Both the position numbers and the translations under genes were made by a program. From JAKEGN01 sp964465665 (GTDB lineage Bacteria > Pseudomonadota > Gammaproteobacteria > Steroidobacterales > Woeseiaceae), in contig CAYXKM010000275.1 of assembly GCA_964465665.1 (NCBI GenBank), positions 1 to 5,263 of the forward strand: DNA of 5,263 nt, in the 5' to 3' direction. This document shows positions 1-5,263 of this stretch, piece by piece. The notes beneath the pieces were generated by a model. The model searched no databases and had not been told where the DNA came from. It saw only the letters and a list, made by a program, of their open reading frames with translations. Numbering within the stretch: position 1 is the first letter of the stretch; every line of letters begins with the position of its first letter.

Positions 1-584
1 TCGGATCGCTGCGCGGCTTGCTGACCGCGAAACAGGCTCCGCAGATCATCCTCGAGTGCAATGGCGTCGGGTACCAGGTTGAGACACCGATGTCGACGTT
101 CCTGGAACTGCCACCGATCGGACAGGAAGTATTTCTGTACACGCATCTGCAAGTGCGCGAGGATGCCCAGATACTTTATGGATTCGCCAGCGACGAGGAA
201 AAAGCGCTGTTTCGCAGCCTGCTCCGTGTCAGCGGTGTCGGGGCAAAAATTGCGCTGTCTGTACTCTCCGCGATGAGTGTCAGTGATTTTCATCGTTGTG
301 TGCGCCTCGAAGACACGGCGATGTTGGTGAAGATTCCCGGTGTAGGGCGGAAGACTGCGGAGCGATTGATCATTGAGATGCGCGACCGCCTGGACCGTGC
401 GGCCGGTACCGAAGGTGCCAGAACCGCTGCTGCAACCGCCGAACCGAGGAACGAAGCCGTGGACGCACTCGTGGCGCTCGGCTACAAGCCGGCCGAAGTC
501 AGACGCCTGCTTGCACAACTGGACACCGACGGCAAGTCGGCGGAAGAAATCATTCGTCTTGCCCTCAAACGGGTTGTGAACTGA
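1..584 (+). CDS. ruvA: Holliday junction branch migration complex subunit RuvA, 5' end cut by 4 bases
   Basis: RuvA binds four-way DNA junctions as a tetramer, holds them flat and loads RuvB motors for branch migration in recombinational repair. The frame is open from the window edge and reads GSLRGLLTAK. RuvA proteins normally start MIG-LRG, so the start codon and one further base lie just outside, giving about 195 residues (E. coli 203). Numbered that way, the OB-fold domain I fills about residues 1-63 and carries REDAQILYGF, with acidic-pin residues E55 and D56 at the E. coli positions. Two helix-hairpin-helix motifs follow, SGVG (79-82) and PGVG (114-117). After a short Ala/Glu-rich linker, the RuvB-contacting domain III runs from about 150 (LVALGYKPAEVRRLL). 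The internal TTG at 18 is not the start, because conserved residues precede it. The TGA ends 3 bases before ruvB, in the same frame. Confidence 0.97.
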   Translation, partial: GSLRGLLTAKQAPQIILECNGVGYQVETPMSTFLELPPIGQEVFLYTHLQVREDAQILYGFASDEEKALFRSLLRVSGVGAKIALSVLSAMSVSDFHRCVRLEDTAMLVKIPGVGRKTAERLIIEMRDRLDRAAGTEGARTAAATAEPRNEAVDALVALGYKPAEVRRLLAQLDTDGKSAEEIIRLALKRVVN

Positions 585-587
585 GTC

Positions 588-1637
588 ATGGCTGGCATCG
601 AACACGACAGGATAACCGCAGCTGTCTCCCGGGAAGACGACCGCGCATTCGATCGCGCGATTCGTCCGAAGACCCTGAAAGACTACGTCGGCCAGCCGGT
701 GGTCAAGGAGCAAATGCGTATTTTCGTGACTGCGGCCCGCAATCGCCGCGAAGCGCTGGATCACGTGCTGATTTTCGGTCCGCCCGGCCTCGGCAAAACA
801 ACGCTGGCGCATATCATTGCCAACGAAATGGGAGTCAATCTGCGACTGACCGCCGGACCTGTGCTGGAACGGCCCGGTGATCTCGCCGCTATTCTGACCA
901 ATCTCGAGCCCAATGACGTCCTGTTTGTGGACGAGATTCATCGACTGAGCCCGGTGGTGGAAGAGGTGCTTTACCCGGCGATGGAGGATTTTCAGCTCGA
1001 TATCATGATCGGCGAGGGTCCGGCAGCACGCTCGATCAAGCTGGACCTGCCACCATTCACCCTCGTAGGCGCAACCACGCGGGCGGGCCTCCTGACCTCA
1101 CCGCTGCGAGACCGTTTCGGCATCGTGCAACGCCTCGAGTTCTATACGGTGGAGGAACTCGAAGCGATTGCGCATCGCTCTGCCGGGATTTTCAACCTGC
1201 CGATCGAGGCTGCGGGCGCGAAGCAGATTGCCCGACGGGCTCGCGGCACCCCGCGTATCGTCAACCGGTTGTTACGGCGGGTACGTGATTTTGCGGAAGT
1301 CCAGGCGGATGGTGTCGTTACCGAAGCGGTTGCCGTCAGTGCCATGGATATGCTGGAAGTCGATCCGAACGGATTCGATGCCATGGATCGGCGCTTGCTG
1401 CAAACGATCATCGAAAAGTTCGACGGCGGGCCTGTCGGCATTGACAGCCTGGCCGCCGCGGTAAGTGAAGAGCGGGGGACGATCGAGGACGTCCTCGAGC
1501 CCTACCTGATTCAACAGGGCTTCATGATGCGCACCGCCCGGGGCCGGGTTGCGACACGCAACGCCTATCTGCATTTCGGCCTGTCGCCACCAGCAAGAGA
1601 TCCTGTCCCGGAACTGCCACTTTTCGACCAGTCGTGA
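588..1637 (+). CDS. ruvB: Holliday junction branch migration ATPase RuvB (EC 3.6.4.-)
   Basis: RuvB is the AAA+ motor that forms hexamers on DNA arms flanking the RuvA-bound junction and drives branch migration by ATP hydrolysis. The 349 residues show Walker A GPPGLGKTT (64-72), Walker B VLFVDE with D115 and E116, sensor 1 ATTRAG (162-167), the LRDRFG arginine-finger segment (173-178) and sensor 2 GTPR (220-223). The C-terminal winged helix spans about 258-335 and includes GPVGIDSLAAA and EPYLIQQGF. The start at ATG 588 matches the family N-terminus (EHDRI aligns with the E. coli ADRLI region). It lies 3 bases after the ruvA stop with only a weak Shine-Dalgarno, so coupling to ruvA is likely. 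The tail after SPP is about 12 residues longer than in E. coli and ends ELPLFDQS. All catalytic motifs are intact. Confidence 0.98.
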   Translation: MAGIEHDRITAAVSREDDRAFDRAIRPKTLKDYVGQPVVKEQMRIFVTAARNRREALDHVLIFGPPGLGKTTLAHIIANEMGVNLRLTAGPVLERPGDLAAILTNLEPNDVLFVDEIHRLSPVVEEVLYPAMEDFQLDIMIGEGPAARSIKLDLPPFTLVGATTRAGLLTSPLRDRFGIVQRLEFYTVEELEAIAHRSAGIFNLPIEAAGAKQIARRARGTPRIVNRLLRRVRDFAEVQADGVVTEAVAVSAMDMLEVDPNGFDAMDRRLLQTIIEKFDGGPVGIDSLAAAVSEERGTIEDVLEPYLIQQGFMMRTARGRVATRNAYLHFGLSPPARDPVPELPLFDQS

Positions 1638-1647
1638 GCAGCCAGCA

Positions 1648-2073
1648 GTGAGTGACAGCAAAAACGGCAAAACCTTCGTCTGGCCCGTCCGTGTCTATTA
1701 CGAGGACAGCGATGCCCAGGGCGTGGTTTATTACGCGAATTACTTCAAGTTCATGGAGCGTGCGCGCACCGAATGGATTCGATCGCTGGGCGTCGAACAG
1801 GACATCCTGATGAAAAAGGACAGGCGGATTTTTGTCGTCGTTGACATGACAGCGCAGTTCGTCTCGCCGGCCAGGTTCAACGACCAGCTGGCAGTGACCG
1901 CACGTCTTACCGACCTGTCGCGTGCGACCTTTTCCATAGGACAGGACATCTTTCGTAACAACATTGACGGCGAACTGCTGTGTCATGGCAGCATACGCGC
2001 CGCGTTTCTGAACGCCGACACATTGAAGCCTGCCCGCCTGCCCGAAACCCTCTTCAAGGACTTCTCACTATGA
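1648..2073 (+). CDS. ybgC: Tol-Pal-associated acyl-CoA thioesterase YbgC (hotdog fold)
   Basis: YbgC hydrolyses short-chain acyl-CoA thioesters. In E. coli it has been linked to phospholipid synthesis proteins at the inner membrane, and its gene usually opens the tol-pal cluster. The product is 141 residues from GTG 1648 (E. coli about 134). The signature is VYYEDSDAQGVVYYANY near residues 16-32, followed by FMERARTEW. D22, the second Asp of EDSD, aligns with the catalytic Asp of 4-hydroxybenzoyl-CoA thioesterases. Later hotdog strands include RRIFVVVDMTAQF and a C-terminal GELLCHGSIRAAFLN. GTG 1648 is chosen because it sits 10 bases after the ruvB stop and just before the domain. It has almost no Shine-Dalgarno (only GAG at 1636-1638), which suggests reinitiation by ribosomes finishing ruvB. 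The in-frame ATG at 1549 would lie deep in ruvB. The stop overlaps the tolQ start. Confidence 0.94.
   Translation: MSDSKNGKTFVWPVRVYYEDSDAQGVVYYANYFKFMERARTEWIRSLGVEQDILMKKDRRIFVVVDMTAQFVSPARFNDQLAVTARLTDLSRATFSIGQDIFRNNIDGELLCHGSIRAAFLNADTLKPARLPETLFKDFSL
2056..2060 (+). promoter_or_regulatory. Shine-Dalgarno site for tolQ
   Basis: AAGGA lies 9 bases before ATG 2070, inside the end of ybgC. It decides the tolQ start in favour of 2070 over an ATG at 1980 in the same frame. Confidence 0.75.
2070..2073 (+). promoter_or_regulatory. ATGA stop-start overlap of ybgC and tolQ
   Basis: The bases ATGA hold both the tolQ start (ATG 2070-2072) and the ybgC stop (TGA 2071-2073). This 4-base overlap is the usual arrangement for translational coupling, so TolQ output probably follows YbgC translation. 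The overlap is seen directly; the coupling is inferred. Confidence 0.8.
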
Positions 2074-2759
2074 CAACGAATTTGTCGTTCATCAGCCTGG
2101 TCATGGGCGCAAGCGTCGTGGTGCAGATGGTGATGCTGTCGCTGCTCATTGCTTCCTTTGTTTCCTGGAGCATCATCTTCACGAAACGGCGGCTGATCAT
2201 GCGAACCAAGTCTGCTTCCGACGAGTTCGAGGCGAACTTCTGGTCGGGTGGCGACCTGAACACCCTGTATCGCAATGCCACGCGGCAGAAGGATGGCAGC
2301 GTCGGTATGGCCAGCATTTTCGAAGCCGGATTCCGGGAGTTCAACCGCGGGTCACAACAGGACGACATTCAGCCGGACAAGGTACTCGAGGAAAGCCGTC
2401 GCGCCATGCGGGTCGCACAAATGCGGGAGGTGGACCGGCTCGAACAAAGCCTGGCGACTCTCGCTACGATTGGTTCCACCAGCCCCTTCGTCGGATTGTT
2501 CGGCACAGTTATCGGAATAATGAACTCCTTTCGCGGGCTCGGAAACGCCCAGACTGCGACGCTCGCGCAGGTCGCCCCGGGAATCGCCGAGGCGCTGATT
2601 GCCACCGCGATGGGACTGTTCGCTGCCATTCCGGCTGTGGTCGCATTCAATCGCTATGCGGACAAGGTGGCGCGACTGGAAATCCGCTACGACAGCTTCA
2701 CCGAGGAATTCCTGAGTATCCTGCAACGGCATACGCGGGCGAAAAAGAGGAGTGCCTGA
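2070..2759 (+). CDS. tolQ: Tol-Pal system inner-membrane proton channel subunit TolQ
   Basis: TolQ belongs to the MotA/TolQ/ExbB proton channel family. It forms the ring around TolR helices that converts proton-motive force into movement of TolA. The product is 229 residues (E. coli 230). TM1 spans about residues 8-37 and is followed by a large cytoplasmic loop (38-130). TM2 spans about 131-155, with STSPFVGLFGTVIGIMNSF. TM3 spans about 168-193, with EALIATAMGLFAAIPAVVAF. T146 in GTVIGI and T179 in IATAMG match the E. coli channel threonines T145 and T178. The start at ATG 2070 is set by homology, length and an AAGGA site; an upstream ATG at 1980 would add 30 unrelated residues from inside ybgC. 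The last codons carry the tolR ribosome binding site. Confidence 0.97.
   Translation: MTTNLSFISLVMGASVVVQMVMLSLLIASFVSWSIIFTKRRLIMRTKSASDEFEANFWSGGDLNTLYRNATRQKDGSVGMASIFEAGFREFNRGSQQDDIQPDKVLEESRRAMRVAQMREVDRLEQSLATLATIGSTSPFVGLFGTVIGIMNSFRGLGNAQTATLAQVAPGIAEALIATAMGLFAAIPAVVAFNRYADKVARLEIRYDSFTEEFLSILQRHTRAKKRSA
2747..2752 (+). promoter_or_regulatory. Shine-Dalgarno site for tolR
   Basis: GAGGAG sits inside the last codons of tolQ, 8 bases before ATG 2761. It is the strongest ribosome binding site in the window. It overlaps the alternative GTG at 2752, which therefore cannot use it, so ATG 2761 is the tolR start. Confidence 0.85.
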
Positions 2760-2760
2760 A

Positions 2761-3204
2761 ATGCCTTCACCGCTGCAGAAACGCAAACTCATGTCTGAAA
2801 TCAACGTCGTACCCTATATCGACGTGATGCTGGTGCTGCTGATCATCTTCATGGTGACTGCTCCGTTGCTCACCCAGGGAGTCAAGGTCGATCTGCCGAA
2901 AGCCGGAGCAGAACCGATTGCCAACGAACCCGACCACCCGCCGATCGTGATCAGCGTCGACGCTCAGGGAAACCTGTATATCAATGTCGGCGATGACGAA
3001 GACAAACCGTCCGGTGCCCAGAAGATCGTCTCACTGACCGCCGCCGTGTTAGGCAAACGGCCGGATACACCGGTGCTGGTGAAGGCGGATCGGGCAGTGC
3101 CCTACGGCAACGTGGTCGGCGCCATGGTGCTGTTGCAACAGGCGGGCGCGGACCAAGTCGGCTTCGTCACGGATCCCCTGGAAACCTATCCCGTGCCGGA
3201 GTAG
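2761..3204 (+). CDS. tolR: Tol-Pal system protein TolR
   Basis: TolR belongs to the ExbD/TolR family. It is anchored by one N-terminal helix inside the TolQ ring, with a periplasmic domain that dimerises and can reach peptidoglycan. The product is 147 residues (E. coli 142). After the short cytoplasmic SEINVVPYIDVMLVLLIIF segment (residues 12-30), the transmembrane helix continues to about residue 37. D21, in VPYIDVMLVLL, corresponds to E. coli D23, the protonatable residue of the channel. The motif TQGVKVDLPKA (38-48) marks entry to the periplasm. The periplasmic domain fills about 55-147, with the family segment VLVKADRAVPYGNVVGAM. The start is ATG 2761, 1 base after the tolQ stop. The TAG stop is followed 15 bases later by tolA. 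Confidence 0.97.
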   Translation: MPSPLQKRKLMSEINVVPYIDVMLVLLIIFMVTAPLLTQGVKVDLPKAGAEPIANEPDHPPIVISVDAQGNLYINVGDDEDKPSGAQKIVSLTAAVLGKRPDTPVLVKADRAVPYGNVVGAMVLLQQAGADQVGFVTDPLETYPVPE

Positions 3205-3219
3205 GGCAGAGCATCCGCG

Positions 3220-4080
3220 ATGATTCGTGATACCTATAACATCATCCCGGTATTTCTTGCCGCGGCTCTGCACGCACTGCTGCTAACGTCGATGGTGTTC
3301 GTCTACGATTTCTCCCGACCTAAGCATCCGGTCATTCCGCTGGCGGTCAGCGCGAGCCTGGTGGCCGAGTCCGACATTGCGAATGCGCCGGTTGTAGAGT
3401 TGCCACCGGTGATCGAGCCTGAGCCCGAACCCGAACCGGAACCCGAACAGGAACCCGAACCCGAACCGGCGGTGGTTCCGCAACCGGATCCCGAGGAAGC
3501 GAAACGGCGGGCCGCGGAAGAACAAAAGCGGCTCGAGGACCTGCGCGCCGAGCAGGAGCGGATTCAGCTCGAGAAAGTCGCCGAAGAAAAACGCAAACAG
3601 CAGGCCGAAGTCGAGCGGAAGCAACGCGATGAAGCAGAAAGAGAGAAACGGGAACAGGAAGCGGAACGCAAACGTCTTGAGGACATCGAACGACAACGGC
3701 AGGAAAACGAGCGTTTGCGCAAAGAGGCGGAGCTGGCGGCACTGCAGCAGAGGCGTGATGCCGAGATAGATGCGGAGGAGAAGCGCTTCGCAGCAATGAA
3801 CGCGGGACTCAAGGAGCGCTACGTTCTCTCGATTCACAATCATATTTACCGGAACTGGTCGCCGCCCGCGAGCGCACGTTCCGGCAGCGAATGCGAGGTG
3901 ATTGTTCGCCAGATTCCCGGTGGCGAAGTGACCGGTGTAACGATTGTGAGCTGCGGCGGAGACGATGCACTGCAACGCTCGGTCGAGGCAGCCGTCAAAA
4001 GATCCTCGCCCTTGCCGCCGCCACCCGACCCAAGTGTTTTCGAAAGAAACTTGCGATTGATACTGAAAACTGAACAATAG
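3220..4080 (+). CDS. tolA: Tol-Pal system protein TolA (short form with Glu-Pro spacer)
   Basis: TolA is the inner-membrane protein that spans the periplasm and transmits TolQR-generated force to TolB-Pal. The product is 286 residues, much shorter than E. coli TolA (421). An N-terminal TM helix (about 8-29) carries H18, matching the E. coli TolQR-contact H22; the Ser four residues before it in E. coli is Ala14 here. An extended region follows, with a Glu-Pro repeat (66-83). A very charged Glu/Arg/Lys/Gln helix runs from about 92 to 198 (EEAKRRAAEE to AGLKERY). The C-terminal globular domain III (about 199-286) has SIHNHIYRNWSPP, CEVIVRQIPGGEV, VSCGGDDAL and a SPLPPPPDPSVFERNL tail. Two cysteines, C225 and C245, could form a disulfide. 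ATG 3220 is the only sensible start; its ribosome binding site is weak (AGGG 3203-3206), so coupling to tolR is plausible. Confidence 0.95.
   Translation: MIRDTYNIIPVFLAAALHALLLTSMVFVYDFSRPKHPVIPLAVSASLVAESDIANAPVVELPPVIEPEPEPEPEPEQEPEPEPAVVPQPDPEEAKRRAAEEQKRLEDLRAEQERIQLEKVAEEKRKQQAEVERKQRDEAEREKREQEAERKRLEDIERQRQENERLRKEAELAALQQRRDAEIDAEEKRFAAMNAGLKERYVLSIHNHIYRNWSPPASARSGSECEVIVRQIPGGEVTGVTIVSCGGDDALQRSVEAAVKRSSPLPPPPDPSVFERNLRLILKTEQ
3415..3468 (+). repeat. Hexanucleotide repeat GA(A/G)CC(N) coding for Glu-Pro in tolA
   Basis: Nine tandem 6-base units, mostly GAACCC or GAACCG, encode Glu-Pro pairs at TolA residues 66-83. One unit is broken to Glu-Gln (E76-Q77, GAACAG). The units keep the reading frame, so gain or loss would change only the length of the spacer. 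Pro alternating with Glu should form a stiff extended rod. Confidence 0.9.
3493..3813 (+). other. Charged helical/coiled-coil region of TolA domain II
   Basis: TolA residues about 92-198 consist almost wholly of Glu, Arg, Lys, Gln and Ala with regularly spaced Leu/Ile/Val and no Pro or Gly before Gly196. This predicts one long helix or coiled coil of about 107 residues. It is roughly half the length of E. coli domain II and richer in Arg/Glu/Gln than the Ala/Lys-rich E. coli helix. Confidence 0.8.
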
Positions 4081-4085
4081 AGAGG
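4081..4085 (+). promoter_or_regulatory. Probable Shine-Dalgarno site for tolB
   Basis: AGAGG directly follows the tolA stop and lies 11 bases before ATG 4097, slightly long for ideal spacing. An in-frame TGA at 4088-4090 blocks any start further upstream. Confidence 0.5.
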
Positions 4086-4096
4086 CTTGAGCCCTG

Positions 4097-5263
4097 ATGC
4101 GGAAACATTTTATGCACTGTTTGCAACGATCCGTCGGTACGCTGCTGCTGGTCACGTTCTGCCTGTCGGCGCGGGCCGAGTTGGTCATCGAGATCACTAA
4201 AGGCGTAGGAAAGCGTACGCCGGTGGCGGTCGTGCCCTTCGGCTGGGAAGGCAGTGGCGCCGGCGCACCGCTGGACATTGCAGGAGTTATCGCCGCAGAC
4301 CTCGAGCGCAGCGGCCGCTTCGATGCCATTGACGAAACGAGCATGCTGCAGAAGCCGACCGCCGGAGTCGACGTGGACTTCGATGACTGGTCGATACTCG
4401 GAGTCGAGGCCATTGTCGTCGGCAAGGTGACCCAGACCGGCGACAACGCTTACAGCATTCAATTCCAGCTGTTCGACGTGTTCGGCAAGCAGCAGCTTGT
4501 CGGGTATCGCATGCCTGCCAGTCGCGGCACCATGCGCTCGGCTGCGCATCGGGCGGCAGACATGATCTACGAGAAACTCACGGGCATTCCGGGCGTCTTC
4601 GGCACCCAGGTGGCATACGTGACCGCTCAGGGGCAGGGCGCCGGCAAGACTTACACGCTGGTTGTCTCGGATGCCGACGGTGAGAACGAAAACACGATCA
4701 TGGAATCGCGCGACCCGATCATGTCGCCGGCATGGTCGCCCGACAGCCGCCGGCTTGCTTACGTGTCCTTCGAGGGCAATCAGTCGGGTATATTCGTGCA
4801 GACGCTGCGCACGGGCAATCGAATCAAGGTGTCGAGCCTGCCCGGTATCAACGGCTCGCCGGCGTTTTCGCCAGACGGGCGGGTGCTGGTGCTGACGCTC
4901 GGCGGGGTCGACGGCAATCTCGACATCCATACACTCGATCTTAACAGTCGGGAACTGACCCGCCTTACCACCGATCGCGCGATCGACACCGAGGGCAGCT
5001 GGTCCCCCGATGGCCGCGAAATCTACTTCACATCGGACCGCAGCGGTGGACCGCAGATCTATAAAGTGAGCGCCAGCGGCGGAACTGCGGAGCGGGTTAC
5101 GTTCGAAGGCAGCTATAATGCCAGGCCGAGATTGTCGCCGGACGGAAAGAAACTGGCGCTCGTGCACCTGGACCGGGGCAATTATCGAATTGCCGTGCTG
5201 GATGTAGAAACGCGGCAATTGCTGGTCGTCTCTGCCGGCAACCAGGACGAGTCACCGAGTTTC
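4097..5263 (+). CDS. tolB: Tol-Pal system periplasmic beta-propeller protein TolB, 3' end cut
   Basis: TolB is the soluble periplasmic partner that binds Pal and is pulled off it by TolA. The frame is open for 389 codons to the window edge with no stop; E. coli TolB has 430 residues, so about 40 are missing. A Sec signal peptide covers residues 1-27: basic start MRKH, hydrophobic core TLLLVTFCLS, and ARA before cleavage ahead of E28. The mature N-terminus ELVIEITKG matches the flexible TolB segment that mediates TolA/Pal signalling. The N-terminal domain (about 40-170) has VAVVPFGW, AADLERSGRF and IYEKLTGI. The propeller then shows repeated blades: SPAWSPD (210-216), SPAFSPDG (254-261), GSWSPDG (300-306), RLSPDG (345-350) and the start of another (ESPSF, 385-389). 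ATG 4097 is 16 bases after the tolA stop; an ATG at 4112 (residue 6) is a weaker alternative that would also leave a signal peptide. pal should follow. Confidence 0.96.
   Translation, partial: MRKHFMHCLQRSVGTLLLVTFCLSARAELVIEITKGVGKRTPVAVVPFGWEGSGAGAPLDIAGVIAADLERSGRFDAIDETSMLQKPTAGVDVDFDDWSILGVEAIVVGKVTQTGDNAYSIQFQLFDVFGKQQLVGYRMPASRGTMRSAAHRAADMIYEKLTGIPGVFGTQVAYVTAQGQGAGKTYTLVVSDADGENENTIMESRDPIMSPAWSPDSRRLAYVSFEGNQSGIFVQTLRTGNRIKVSSLPGINGSPAFSPDGRVLVLTLGGVDGNLDIHTLDLNSRELTRLTTDRAIDTEGSWSPDGREIYFTSDRSGGPQIYKVSASGGTAERVTFEGSYNARPRLSPDGKKLALVHLDRGNYRIAVLDVETRQLLVVSAGNQDESPSF

Noticed and set aside
1522..1986. A 154-codon minus-strand frame opposite the ruvB end and ybgC
   Set aside because: It covers two well-supported genes on the + strand and has no recognisable domain or ribosome site.
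1980..2069. Longer TolQ with 30 extra N-terminal residues
   Set aside because: The extra stretch overlaps ybgC in another frame, matches nothing in TolQ, and ATG 2070 has an AAGGA site and gives the normal family length.
2752..2760. GTG start for tolR overlapping the tolQ stop
   Set aside because: The GAGGAG ribosome site overlaps this GTG and is correctly spaced for ATG 2761 instead.
3202..3222. tolR TAG stop and tolA ATG are in the same frame, so readthrough could make a TolR-TolA fusion
   Set aside because: A shared frame has a one-in-three chance. The fusion would place the TolA membrane helix after a periplasmic domain, and nothing around the TAG suggests recoding.
4157..4180. Possible lipoprotein signal around Cys22 of TolB
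   Set aside because: The residues before Cys22 are Val-Thr-Phe, which does not fit a lipobox, and an ARA signal-peptidase I site follows, as in known soluble TolB.
3283..4446. A 387-codon open frame on the minus strand opposite tolA and the start of tolB
   Set aside because: It lies opposite clearly real genes. Its translation over the Glu-Pro and charged-helix regions is low-complexity Phe/Gly/Arg/Leu text that simply mirrors the codon bias of tolA, and no domain is recognisable.
4972..4985. Perfect 14-base palindrome CGATCGCGCGATCG in tolB, with an 11-base copy of its core at 651-661 in ruvB
   Set aside because: Both copies encode the same tetrapeptide, Asp-Arg-Ala-Ile, in GC-rich coding sequence, so shared codon choice explains them. 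Only a genome-wide count could show enrichment.
3995..5218. A 407-codon open frame on the minus strand opposite tolB
   Set aside because: It is a shadow of tolB in GC-rich coding DNA; tolB shows a full set of family motifs, while the reverse translation shows none.

Overview
The window carries seven tightly packed genes, all on the + strand: ruvA (5' end cut), ruvB, ybgC, tolQ, tolR, tolA and tolB (3' end cut). The order ruv(C)AB-ybgC-tolQRAB(-pal-cpoB) is the classic chromosomal arrangement of many non-enteric Gammaproteobacteria. Together with base composition of very roughly 60% G+C (judged by eye), it points to a gammaproteobacterium outside the Enterobacterales. The TolA C-terminal domain (RNW-PP segment, SPLPPPPDPS tail) resembles the Pseudomonas/Xanthomonas kind more than the E. 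coli kind. I cannot name a genus.

Layout. Bases 1-1637 hold the Holliday-junction branch-migration pair. RuvA binds and flattens the four-way junction and RuvB is the hexameric AAA+ motor. ruvC would be expected just upstream. Bases 1648-2073 encode YbgC, a hotdog-fold acyl-CoA thioesterase that is the usual first gene of the tol-pal cluster. Bases 2070-4080 encode the inner-membrane force-generating complex TolQ-TolR-TolA, and 4097 to the end encodes the periplasmic beta-propeller protein TolB. Proton flow through TolQ/TolR moves TolA, which reaches across the periplasm and acts on TolB-Pal. This keeps the outer membrane attached and draws it inward during division. pal and cpoB would be expected downstream.

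The genes are separated by 3, 10, -4, 1, 15 and 16 bases. No gap is large enough for a conventional promoter plus terminator, and I saw no terminator hairpin, RNA gene, mobile element or CRISPR array. The region reads as one transcription unit with translational coupling. Several starts had to be set by homology and Shine-Dalgarno position: ruvA begins 4 bases before the window, ybgC at GTG 1648, tolQ at ATG 2070 and tolR at ATG 2761. tolB is open to the window edge.

I do not see an undescribed biological system here; this is conserved housekeeping DNA. The points worth a second look are modest: an unusually compact TolA with a Glu-Pro repeat spacer, a shifted TolA cysteine pair, an Ala replacing the expected TolA transmembrane Ser, and a clamp-motif-like tail on RuvB.
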